IMG/VR virus record: IMGVR_UViG_3300035158_000039
Coordinates: 1 to 21,248 of that record
DNA: 21,248 bases
Reading direction: 5' to 3' (one strand)
DNA from: a virus
The position numbers were made by a program, and so were the translations under genes. Numbering within the stretch: the stretch's first letter is position 1; each line of letters begins with the position of its first letter. The notes under the pieces are model-generated. The model did not search any database. It was given only the letters and a program-made list of their open reading frames with translations, and was not told the DNA's origin. Positions 9,002 through 16,404 of this stretch are shown piece after piece.

Positions 9002-10026
9002 TAGCCCACCTTTACACCCATTTCAAGACCATTGACACCACTCACAGCCCAATCTGTACCCGTATCAGGATCATCAGCCATTAGGCGTAAATTGGTTAGA
9101 TACTCAGTGCTGCCAATAGTATCAGCAGCACTATCATACTTTGTTCCGCCAGATTTGACGACTGTTTTCAAATCATACGATGTAACATCTGTGACTCGAA
9201 CTTCAGTACAAAGACAAACAGCCTCAACTATGTCAAGGTCTGAAATGTCACTATATTCATAGATGTCTTCATTGTCTGTCACAGTATCTTCAACGTATTC
9301 ACTATCATCATCAGGATCAACTTCATCAACCAAGGTATAGTGATCTACCGCAGCACTGGGCGTCCAATCAATGTCGGCTGTGTCAGCATTAGGCCAGATA
9401 GGACTAATTCTCTGTTGACCAAGGAAGTCATTGTGCTTTGAACCTGTGCTATCACAGATGTAGTAATCATCAATGTGTGGTGTATAGCTTGCACTATATT
9501 GATAACCACGGATGAAAACTTGATCGTGATATGGTTGATTCTGTTGTGTATCAATCCCTGAATCTGATAGGATGGTTTCTCCATTGATGCGAAGTTCATA
9601 GGAACCATTTGTATTGTCACAAACAACCTTGAATTCAACATACACCCATTTATTTGAGCGTATCAAAATCTCAGTTGATTCTGCTATGATAGAACCGCCA
9701 CGATAGACACGAACTACTCCTGAATCATCAACTCCAATACCCATCCCCTGTGTACCTTCACTTAGCATCCAGAAGAAATGACAGTTATTGGGTATACCCC
9801 AAAATCTCAAAGCAAATCCAACAATCAGTGTATCATCTGTTGTAAGTACAGGAGTTTGAATCCAAGAACTTGTGTAGTGTGGAACCAGGGAGTAACCACC
9901 AAAGCGACCTGATTCAAGTCTTATTCGACTTGAACCAACAGCATAACGACGTGCTACAACACCCTGGCAATCTACATTCCAGGCATCGTCATAACCTTCA
10001 AAGCCGTCCATCCAAAGAAGTGCCAT
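9001..10026 (-). CDS. Lectin-like tail protein, paralogue 1 of 5 (341 aa)
   Basis: This is the first copy transcribed. The frame is open up to 10080, but the start is taken at 10026 (MALLWMDGFEGY), matching all other copies. Upstream sequence would run into a terminator hairpin. An AAGGTAGC site precedes tandem ATGs at 10029 and 10026. Residues about 1-205: TTDDTLIVGFAL at 62-73, EFKVVCDNTNG at 131-141, YELRINGETI at 143-152, DDYYICDSTG at 186-195 and NDFLG at 199-203. C-terminal part: DPDDDSEYVED at 237-247, VKSGGTKYD at 290-298, GVKVG at the end. This copy has extra cysteines (CLC at 271-273). It is likely a tail-associated glycan-binding protein, by fold resemblance only. Confidence 0.75.
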   Translation of the reverse strand: MALLWMDGFEGYDDAWNVDCQGVVARRYAVGSSRIRLESGRFGGYSLVPHYTSSWIQTPVLTTDDTLIVGFALRFWGIPNNCHFFWMLSEGTQGMGIGVDDSGVVRVYRGGSIIAESTEILIRSNKWVYVEFKVVCDNTNGSYELRINGETILSDSGIDTQQNQPYHDQVFIRGYQYSASYTPHIDDYYICDSTGSKHNDFLGQQRISPIWPNADTADIDWTPSAAVDHYTLVDEVDPDDDSEYVEDTVTDNEDIYEYSDISDLDIVEAVCLCTEVRVTDVTSYDLKTVVKSGGTKYDSAADTIGSTEYLTNLRLMADDPDTGTDWAVSGVNGLEMGVKVG

Positions 10027-10046
10027 CATAGCTACCTTTGAAGAAA

Positions 10047-10078
10047 GCCCCGGCGCGGGAATCCTCCCACGCCGAGGC
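10047..10078 (-). terminator. Terminator-like hairpin after the 160-aa protein gene
   Basis: A 14-bp stem with a 4-base loop starts 17 bases after the stop of the upstream gene. The arms 10047-10060 and 10065-10078 pair fully only in minus-strand RNA, where the two non-Watson-Crick positions become G-U pairs (they would be C/A mismatches on the other strand). The stem is followed by TTTCTTC, a U tract broken by C. Only 20 bases separate it from the first paralogue, so it is probably leaky. Confidence 0.75.
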
Positions 10079-10094
10079 ACACCGAGGGAGAGAC

Positions 10095-10577
10095 TTAGCC
10101 GCTGACCGTGTAAGTGATCTTCAGCGTGTCACCATTCTGAACCGAAACAGGCGAACTGAACAGAGCCGTAGACCACAGAATACCAGTCGTGCCGGTTTCT
10201 TGATCTGTGACAAAGATACCCCGTAGAGTTGCCGTACCAGTGATATTGAAGTCAGCCGTGGTTCCGTTCGAGATTGAACGACCAGCGGCCGAGCCAACAA
10301 CCCACTGCTTTCGATTTCCACTATAATCAGTGTTTTCTGACCAACCAGCGTGCGAAGCGAGTGTGTCACTCGGGTCCACACCAGAATAACCAGAATTGTC
10401 AATCAGGCCAATGTACCAAAGAGCGTGCTGTGTGTCATTTCCAAAATGCACATCAAGCAAGTCATTCATGCCCTGATCCGTAATGCCATTAGGTACGCGG
10501 TAGACACCAATGAGCTTCCCAGCTTTATTCCGGTGCTCAATGAAGTAGTAACCGCGCAGAGGAAGTCGAGTTCTCAT
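10095..10577 (-). CDS. Fibre- or lectin-like virion protein (160 aa)
   Basis: The start is ATG 10577 with GGAG eight bases upstream (10586-10589); a TTG start at 10616 would include a structured leader and is disfavoured. The protein begins MRTRLPLRGYYF and is beta-rich throughout. Motifs such as NGITDQGMNDLLDVHF, WYIGLIDNSGY, DTLASHAGW, GIFVTDQETG and the closing GDTLKITYTVSG match a family I recognise as frequent in phage tail and virion modules, often labelled tail fibre or structural protein. No catalytic residues or membrane segment are evident. It sits alone between a structured leader and a strong hairpin, as the capsid and tube genes sit before theirs, suggesting high expression. Its exact place on the particle is unknown. 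Confidence 0.75.
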   Translation of the reverse strand: MRTRLPLRGYYFIEHRNKAGKLIGVYRVPNGITDQGMNDLLDVHFGNDTQHALWYIGLIDNSGYSGVDPSDTLASHAGWSENTDYSGNRKQWVVGSAAGRSISNGTTADFNITGTATLRGIFVTDQETGTTGILWSTALFSSPVSVQNGDTLKITYTVSG

Positions 10578-10598
10578 GTCTCTTTCTCCATTTGCTTC

Positions 10599-10679
10599 GC
10601 GGGCTTTGCCTTGCAAACACCAGTGTTGGGTATCATAACGGAAAGCCCGCTGGGTTCCGTGCAGCCCTTACTACACTGG
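10599..10679 (-). promoter_or_regulatory. Structured leader with interleaved inverted repeats
   Basis: In minus-strand order the elements are CCAGTGT (10679-10673), GCGGGCTTT (10650-10642), ACACTGG (10626-10620) and AAAGCCCGC (10607-10599). The first pairs with the third (7 bp) and the second with the fourth (9 bp), giving a 1-2-1'-2' order, which is pseudoknot topology. The last arm ends 10 bases before the GGAG ribosome site of the 160-residue protein gene. Function is inferred: translation control, mRNA protection, or an attenuator after the tape measure gene. Confidence 0.5.
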
Positions 10680-10689
10680 CACTTTTCAC

Positions 10690-13600
10690 TTAGTAAATTC
10701 TTGCTGTCTTCCTTTTGAGTTCTCGTCGTAAACCAGACGCAATCTCTCGAATTGTCTGGCTTGAATTGTCGCCTCCCTGCACTGTCACGTTGATGTCGCC
10801 GATATTTGTCACCGCACCACCTTGGTCACGGTAGATCGGCTGCTGCCCCGCGTTGATTGCTTGCAACTGCGGGAAGAAGTTACGTGCTGCACGGGCGTTC
10901 ACTACGAACTCGCCAGGCGTCAGCCAAGCTGGGATACGATCCGTCCCTCGGCCACCATCCTGGAAATAACGCCCTCCGTGAGCCGCTCCTACGCCCCCTC
11001 CTGCACATGCTGCCGCAGCCCGGGCACAAGCTTGGGCAGCGGCTATCGCCGCCTTAGCGGCATTCTGCATGGCCTGAGCAGCATTTCCAGCCGCCGTAAC
11101 AGCGCTTCCTATTGACGTTGTAACATTGTCCCAGGCAATCTTCAAGTTGTCAGTGGACGTTTTTGCATTGTTTAGCGACGTGATAAGGTTTCCAACTGCC
11201 ACATTGGCGATGTTCACCTGTTCAGTAACCGGCGCGAAAGCATTACCAATACCGATGGCAGCTTTCTCGGCTGTGACAAGCGTATCGCGCAATTGCACCG
11301 CTGCCTGCGAAGGTACACTCATCGCTTCAGCTAGGACTTTCGTAGAGGTTACAATTGCATTGTATTTCTCATTGACTGTGCCAAGCTCAGATGAAAGCCT
11401 ACGTGCAGCTTCAAGCTGTTGTTGTAACTCTTCCAGTGAGATTTCTCGTGGGGCTGCTGGCTCAGCAGGCGCGCCCGGTTCTCCTGGTGCAGCCGCACCT
11501 TCCCTAGCAGCCGCGATCAAATCTTTCTGTGCTTGAGTTGCACCTTGAAGCTCTACCTTGAGTTGTCGTGCTTGTTCAGTCTCAGTAGAAAGGGATTGTG
11601 TTGCTGTTGTTGCAACACCTGGAAGTGCTACTTGAGCATTCTTTGCATCTTCTAATGCTTGCTTTGTTTCACCAGCTTCCGTTGTCATTCCCTCCTGAGC
11701 AGCTTTAGCTTGTTCAGCACCTTCCTTTGCACCATCCAAAGCCTCAATTGCTTCCTTGTAAGGTTCTTCTAACTTCATCTTTTCTTGAAGATCATCAGAA
11801 GCTTTGATGGCAGCATTTCCAGCCTTGAGGATTCTTTCGTAGGCTGCAACACCTTGATTACCCATATTACGGGATAGCTCACCATTTTCTTGAAGTTCAA
11901 CACCGTATTCCTTAATGGCATTGATAGCATCTCTCTGAGCTTCTGTCAACGGCTTTTGCTGAGCTACTGCTTCTCGAATAGCAACAGCAGCATCAAACAA
12001 TTTCTTCCGTAAAATATCAGCTTTAGAGGCATTAACCTCCATGATACTGCCAGCCTTTGAAGTATCTCCAGCCGCTCTTTCATAGGCATTAGAGATAACT
12101 TCACCACCTTTAGACAAGTTATCCCTAAACTTATCCCACCAATTGAACCATTCATCATCTTGCAGTTTCTTTGTAGCTGCAATGACTTCTTTAAAAGCCG
12201 CTTCATTATCTTGCTGGATAGACTCAGTAAGGTCTTCATACTTAGTCTTGATACCTTCAAGAACCTCCTCCATCTGAGCGCCCATCTTACCTGGGTCTTT
12301 CAGAGGATCAATCTCTCCAAACCTTTTGACGAACTCCTCAATGATATGCTCATTGACAATTTCAAGTTTAACCGGAGCCGTGAATGTTCGAGCTTGAAGC
12401 TTTCCTTGGAACTCGTTGATAACTTGATCCCAATTGATTTTAGCATCCTTCAAAGCATCAAGAACACCTTGCTTCAATTGACCCATTGCGTCCCCGATAC
12501 CAAGCTTTTCATACATGCTGAAGTCAAAGGCAGCATCAAGCTTCTGCTCGATTTCGGGCATCATTGCGACTACCCGCTCGAAATCTTCACGCATTTGCTT
12601 TGGACCTTTCAACTCACCCTTCTCGAATGGGGCCAGCAATTCTTTTGCCTTCTTTAGAAGCTGCTCTAGGGCTTTACCCTCAGCCTCAAGCTGTTGAAGA
12701 CGTTCTTTATGCGCTTTAGATTGATGCTTTTTACGTTCAATCTGGAATGAGATTTCTCCTCTGATTCGATCACCACGAACCTTGTCAAGTTCATTCTCAG
12801 CACGCCTCAAATCTCCGTAATTTCCAAGCTCTTCAGCATGAGACACAGCATCTTGTGCTCGTTTCTCTGCCAAGTGTGACAATTCACGGGCCGCTCGTGC
12901 TGCTTCTTCATTAGCACCAGCATCAGCATAAGCTTTTCGAGCTTCAGCAGCCGTTCGTTGAGCCCGTTCAATCTCAGCCCACAACTGCTGCCGTGCGCTC
13001 ATGTGTCGCTTTTCACGCTCAAATGCGGTATCAGCAATTGATTGTTGAGTTGAAGCTACTTCCTCCATCGACTCTTTGATGGCACTATCAGCTTCAAGGA
13101 TCGTATCCTTGAGTGCTTTGATTGCATCCTGTCGTCTTTGTAGCAAGTTATCAAGGGTTGACTCAAGAGTCTTTCCTACAGCCTTACTTGAAGCTTCCAG
13201 AATATCGAAGTCTCTTCGATATTGTTTCGAGGCTTCTGAGAAGAACTCACCAGTAAGTTTACGACGTTCTTCAAATTCCTTGCGAGTAGCAGCAATACGC
13301 TTTTGGGTTTGAAGTTCGTGCATCCTTGTTAGCTGTTCTTCATTTCGACTTGCTACTTGCTCCAATTCAGAAACAGTATCAAGAGAAGCGCTAATCCATT
13401 CACCAATTTTGATTGCTGCCATCGCTGCTCCAATGGCAAGAATAATTGGAGCAATGGTAAGCAAAGCAGCACCCAAAGCCGCAGCGGCCCCAGCGGCACT
13501 TGATAGAGCACCTGTCAAACCGATGGCGGCAAGCTTCATACCAGCAAGACCTGCGATTGTTCCTACTGCAATCGCCTTGAGAAGGTCCATGTTGCGAAGT

Positions 13601-15108
13601 ACAGCATCCAATGCCTTGACCATTGGTGTTGTAATTTCGAGCAACTTCTGCCCGACTTCAATCATGGTATTGCCAAGGTTGTTCCATGCTTCTACCGCTT
13701 GCCGACCTACTGAACTTCGCATCTCTTCAAGAGCTTTTCCAGTAGCACCAGCGCTATTTTCCATAGCCTCCAAAGCTTCAGTTAGCGCATTGGCTTCATT
13801 AGAAGTCAGGTTTAAGGCACCAACCATAGCTCGAACACGACCGAGCAAATCAGCAAATTCCTTGTCATTACCGGCAGTGGCGTCCTTCATCTTCAATAGG
13901 ACACCTTGCAAACCACCAAAACGTCGAATGGCTTCTGGACCTGTTTCTACACCCCATTCCTCATAGAGTTCTTGTAGCTTTTGAGTAGGTCGCAAAAGCT
14001 TCTGAGAAACCTGGGTCAGTTGAGTGATGGCGGTATGGGCTGGAACACCCTTTTGAGTCATGGCAGCAAGTGCAGCCGCCATTTCCTCATAACGAATTCC
14101 AAGAGCCGCTGTCAACGGTGACACACGACCGAGAACATCACCAAACTCACTTAGACGCAAACGACCAAGCTCAATCGTCTTGAACAATACGTCAGATACA
14201 TGCGCTGTCTCAGCTACATTGAGATTGTAGCTATTCATTACAGATGATATAGCATTTACTGATTCTCGTAGTTCAGAATTAGTAGCAATAGACAATCTGG
14301 CCGCTTCATTTGTAAACCTTAGTGCATCACCAGCTTCAACAACTTGGTTTGACAAAGTTTGGTATACACCTTCAGCAATTTCCTGTCCAGTTAATCCAAG
14401 ACTCCGACTTAACTCTAAGACAGAAGCATTCATCTGATCCATCGAGCCAAGCTGCCCACCAGAAATTGTGAACGCTTCAGCGACAGCTACAGAGAACTCT
14501 GCTGCTGCTGTTTGAGCATCTTTGAAAGCACTAACAATTGCGCTAATAGCGCGCACAATTAGTTGTGCCTGAACAACTCGAAGAACAGTCTTCCAGGAAA
14601 TTGTGATTGTTTTAGCGGCATTTTGTCCCGCCTGACCAGCATTATTTAACGCGCCCGCCGCCTGTCCGGCTGCCGCAGCAGTTTGTGCCGAACCTTGTTG
14701 TACGGCTCCCGCTGCCTGTCCGGCTGCCTGTCCTGCACCCTGCATTGATTGAGCAGCTTGATTGAAAGAACCAGTAACCGCTGTTCCAACTTGTTGGGCA
14801 GCAGCTTGTGACCGCGTAGCAAGACCACCCATTGAAGCAGCAGCCGTCTGTGCTGAAGTTTGTAGCTGCTGTGTTGGTGCTCCAGCCGTTGCTAGACCTT
14901 GAACAGCCGCTCTTGCATTATTAGCTTCCAATGCAAGTTGTCTCAATGCTTTGATCGCTGGCGTAGCATTACCAGGAAACTTGCGCAGAGCGCCAGATAC
15001 GCTTTGTAAGGATTGCTTGAAATTGTTAAGCTCTCCTCGCAAGCGACCCAATTCTTGGATAGCCTTTGACGCATCAAAGCCTAGTCGCTGTGTAATTTCT
15101 TCCGGCAT
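10690..15108 (-). CDS. Tape measure protein (1472 aa)
   Basis: This is the longest gene and sets tail length. At the usual 1.5 angstrom per residue it would correspond to a tail of roughly 220 nm. Layout: an N-terminal helical part; an Ala/Gln/Gly-rich stretch (about 100-170); a TP901-type tape measure core (about 195-390, AAEFSVAVAEAF to TQKLQELYEEWGV); a hydrophobic Ala/Gly/Ile-rich segment (about 507-570), probably membrane-active; long charged coiled coils (about 575-1240); and a C-terminal motif GGRGTDRIPAWLTPGEFVVN (about 1378-1398) typical of tape measure proteins. The ATG shares a base with the upstream stop (TAATG). It is assembled with the chaperone encoded two genes upstream. No lysozyme or peptidase motif was noticed. 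Confidence 0.95.
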   Translation of the reverse strand: MPEEITQRLGFDASKAIQELGRLRGELNNFKQSLQSVSGALRKFPGNATPAIKALRQLALEANNARAAVQGLATAGAPTQQLQTSAQTAAASMGGLATRSQAAAQQVGTAVTGSFNQAAQSMQGAGQAAGQAAGAVQQGSAQTAAAAGQAAGALNNAGQAGQNAAKTITISWKTVLRVVQAQLIVRAISAIVSAFKDAQTAAAEFSVAVAEAFTISGGQLGSMDQMNASVLELSRSLGLTGQEIAEGVYQTLSNQVVEAGDALRFTNEAARLSIATNSELRESVNAISSVMNSYNLNVAETAHVSDVLFKTIELGRLRLSEFGDVLGRVSPLTAALGIRYEEMAAALAAMTQKGVPAHTAITQLTQVSQKLLRPTQKLQELYEEWGVETGPEAIRRFGGLQGVLLKMKDATAGNDKEFADLLGRVRAMVGALNLTSNEANALTEALEAMENSAGATGKALEEMRSSVGRQAVEAWNNLGNTMIEVGQKLLEITTPMVKALDAVLRNMDLLKAIAVGTIAGLAGMKLAAIGLTGALSSAAGAAAALGAALLTIAPIILAIGAAMAAIKIGEWISASLDTVSELEQVASRNEEQLTRMHELQTQKRIAATRKEFEERRKLTGEFFSEASKQYRRDFDILEASSKAVGKTLESTLDNLLQRRQDAIKALKDTILEADSAIKESMEEVASTQQSIADTAFEREKRHMSARQQLWAEIERAQRTAAEARKAYADAGANEEAARAARELSHLAEKRAQDAVSHAEELGNYGDLRRAENELDKVRGDRIRGEISFQIERKKHQSKAHKERLQQLEAEGKALEQLLKKAKELLAPFEKGELKGPKQMREDFERVVAMMPEIEQKLDAAFDFSMYEKLGIGDAMGQLKQGVLDALKDAKINWDQVINEFQGKLQARTFTAPVKLEIVNEHIIEEFVKRFGEIDPLKDPGKMGAQMEEVLEGIKTKYEDLTESIQQDNEAAFKEVIAATKKLQDDEWFNWWDKFRDNLSKGGEVISNAYERAAGDTSKAGSIMEVNASKADILRKKLFDAAVAIREAVAQQKPLTEAQRDAINAIKEYGVELQENGELSRNMGNQGVAAYERILKAGNAAIKASDDLQEKMKLEEPYKEAIEALDGAKEGAEQAKAAQEGMTTEAGETKQALEDAKNAQVALPGVATTATQSLSTETEQARQLKVELQGATQAQKDLIAAAREGAAAPGEPGAPAEPAAPREISLEELQQQLEAARRLSSELGTVNEKYNAIVTSTKVLAEAMSVPSQAAVQLRDTLVTAEKAAIGIGNAFAPVTEQVNIANVAVGNLITSLNNAKTSTDNLKIAWDNVTTSIGSAVTAAGNAAQAMQNAAKAAIAAAQACARAAAACAGGGVGAAHGGRYFQDGGRGTDRIPAWLTPGEFVVNARAARNFFPQLQAINAGQQPIYRDQGGAVTNIGDINVTVQGGDNSSQTIREIASGLRRELKRKTARIY

Positions 15109-15623
15109 TAGGCCACCTTAACCCTTTTGAGATACTGATATGGGTCAGGGAGTACCGTAAAGCGTGTGAAATTCTCAAACGCTTTCTGGCCCTTCTCCTG
15201 GAAGTGGTAAGGCGTTGGATTGCGCAATCCTTTACGCGAGAATACATTTGGGGCTTGTCCATATACAACACGATTGTATTCGTTGTAGGCAAGATACCGA
15301 AGGGAACTGCTATACACGAAATGCCATCGTGAAGCTCCAAGGTCAAGTTCCAAACCACTGCCACTACCTGTAGAAAGACCCAGTGCAGTACGATCCTTAC
15401 GACTCAATTGAGGACCGTAAGGAATAACCATCCCGAGTTCGTTGGCAAGTTTTTGGAACGTGGCCCTGGACGCCTTGGACCACGTAGGTATGACTGCAAG
15501 AACTGTTGCTTGAAGCCATTCACGTCCCGCTTGTTTCAGCCAATCCTCCATGTAATCACTTAGATGCCGTTTATAACCGGCTACATCTAAATCGAGGGCT
15601 GTAAAATTGGGAATGAATCTCAT
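15108..15623 (-). CDS. Putative minor tail / gp10-like protein (171 aa)
   Basis: This complete gene has its ATG at 15623 within an ATGA overlap with the frameshifted chaperone's stop, and its TAA overlaps the tape measure ATG. The protein is mixed alpha/beta: an amphipathic N-terminal helix (LSDYMEDWLKQAGREWLQAT), a segment with VIPTWSKASRATFQKLANEL, then aromatic-rich sequence (SSSLRYLAYNEYNRVVYGQ) and a basic end (YQYLKRVKVA). The helix, IPTWSGAAR-like turn and tyrosine-rich part resemble HK97 gp10-type tail-completion proteins, but I am not certain. The location between chaperone and tape measure is unusual for that family. Confidence 0.7.
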   Translation of the reverse strand: MRFIPNFTALDLDVAGYKRHLSDYMEDWLKQAGREWLQATVLAVIPTWSKASRATFQKLANELGMVIPYGPQLSRKDRTALGLSTGSGSGLELDLGASRWHFVYSSSLRYLAYNEYNRVVYGQAPNVFSRKGLRNPTPYHFQEKGQKAFENFTRFTVLPDPYQYLKRVKVA

Positions 15624-16329
15624 CGTCGTCGTCTCCTGCCTCTCTTCCGTGATGGAGTTTGAGGAGCTTTCTTTCCAGCACCCATGAGAGCTTTCTTCTC
15701 TTCAAGCTCTTCATGTTGCCGTGTTTGATCGTAAGCAAGCATCAATGCCTGTGTCCATGTGTCACAATCGTCCCAAGATTCCCTTACTCTTGGGGGTCTG
15801 ATTCCGACTCGTTCACAGGCTCGCCAGACTGCGTATTCTCCGGTTCTGTTGGGAGGCCAGAGGATTCGTTTGATTCCTCCGCCTTCCCAAGTAGAAAAAG
15901 CTCACGAGCTTCCTTCAACTTACGTTCATCCAGCGCATTTGCCTGCATTACGCAGACGACAACACGGTTGACTTCTACATCAGAGAAGCCAGCCTCACGC
16001 AACTCTTGATCCCAGTTCTTCCAAGTCTTTGGATTGTCAGGTACGACGGTTTCCCATTCTATCTCACTTGGCTCCAATGACCGAAGAACCATGTAAGCAA
16101 AACGTTGCTCATTGTAGTTAGCAACCTTTTGCCGGTATGTCTCGTCTTTTAGCTGAGGAACCCAACCATCTTTTGTGAGCTTCCCAGGTGGCTTCGGCTC
16201 TGGAACGAGTTTTTCAAACTCGCTCATATCTGTTACAGCCTGAGCCTTAATCACAACGTCGCCAGCCAATCGAGGAAGGACAAGAACTTCTTCATTTGGG
16301 CCTTTGACTTCTACACCACCAATTCTCAT
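15620..16329 (-). CDS. Frameshifted tail assembly chaperone (G-T type fusion, about 236 aa)
   Basis: Downstream of the 181-codon chaperone, the -1 frame is open for 58 codons to a TGA at 15620-15622. It has no start codon of its own near its beginning. The shift site is CCCCCAA (15796-15790), read CCC-CAA in frame 0 and CCC-CCA after slipping. The extension reads PPRVRESWDDCDTWTQALML, then a Gln/Glu-rich helix, and ends in a basic tail (RKRGRRRRR). The TGA overlaps the next ATG (ATGA), which supports this frame being translated. This matches the lambda G/GT arrangement, in which the longer product binds the tape measure protein. CCCCCAA is not a perfect XXXYYYZ site, so slippage may occur mainly in the P site on CCC. 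Confidence 0.8.
15784..16329 (-). CDS. Tail assembly chaperone, short form (181 aa)
   Basis: ATG at 16329 with GGGAG eight bases upstream; stop TAA at 15784-15786, two codons after the slip site. The protein is MRIGGVEV... with helical segments containing ETYRQKVANYNEQRFAYM and a Trp-rich WETVVPDNPKTWKNW motif. It ends in an acidic, Ser/Glu/Pro-rich tail (about 150-181) that acts as a linker in the fusion. It is encoded between the tail tube and tape measure genes, the standard position for the G-like chaperone that keeps the tape measure soluble during tail assembly; it is not expected in the finished particle. The assignment rests on position plus the frameshift architecture. Confidence 0.8.
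   Translation of the reverse strand: MRIGGVEVKGPNEEVLVLPRLAGDVVIKAQAVTDMSEFEKLVPEPKPPGKLTKDGWVPQLKDETYRQKVANYNEQRFAYMVLRSLEPSEIEWETVVPDNPKTWKNWDQELREAGFSDVEVNRVVVCVMQANALDERKLKEARELFLLGKAEESNESSGLPTEPENTQSGEPVNESESDPQE
15790..15796 (-). promoter_or_regulatory. Programmed -1 frameshift site (CCCCCAA)
   Basis: The frame-0 codons around the site are GAC CCC CAA GAG TAA. Slipping back one base on CCC reads CCC again and enters the 58-codon open frame. An inverted repeat (CCCAAGA at 15794-15788 pairing with TCTTGGG at 15778-15772) overlaps the site and holds the frame-0 stop in its loop. Confidence 0.7.
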
Positions 16330-16360
16330 GTTTGTTCTCCCTCTTACAAGGTGAAAGAAA

Positions 16361-16385
16361 GTGGGGCGGGGCTAACCCGCCCCAC
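16361..16385 (-). terminator. Terminator-like hairpin after the tail tube gene
   Basis: A perfect 10-bp GC-rich stem (16361-16370 with 16376-16385) and a 5-base loop lie about 20 bases after the tail tube stop. In minus-strand RNA it is followed by TTTCTTTC, an interrupted U tract. The chaperone gene starts about 30 bases later with its own ribosome site, so partial read-through is expected. Confidence 0.8.
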
Positions 16386-16404
16386 TATACAGGTTCAACT
16401 TTGA

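Larger units (their letters stand above)
4787..10026 (-). repeat. Tandem array of five paralogous genes
   Basis: Five consecutive genes of 341-354 codons share MAL(L/I)W at the start, (Y/W)(I/V)CD(S/G)(T/S)G...NDFLG near residue 190, an acidic DD(T/S)xY(V/I)E motif and GVKV(G/D) at the end. Every internal junction has the form AAGGTGG, three bases, AATG: the final Lys-Val-Gly/Asp codons are also the ribosome site for the next copy. The array accounts for about a quarter of the window. Confidence 0.9.

Noticed and set aside
4787-10026. The possibility that the variable paralogues are targets of a diversity-generating retroelement
   Set aside because: There is no reverse transcriptase or template repeat in the window. 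The differences are spread over N-terminal halves and include length changes, unlike adenine-directed changes in a short C-terminal repeat.
13409-13966. A 185-codon open frame on the plus strand opposite the tape measure gene
   Set aside because: It is Ala/Ser-rich low-complexity translation of the reverse of an Ala-rich coding region, lies fully inside a certain gene, and has no convincing ribosome site or family resemblance.
14660-14728. A 15-base direct repeat (GCCTGTCCGGCTGCC) inside the tape measure gene
   Set aside because: It encodes part of an Ala/Gly/Gln-rich low-complexity stretch and is best explained by composition, not by a mobile or regulatory element.
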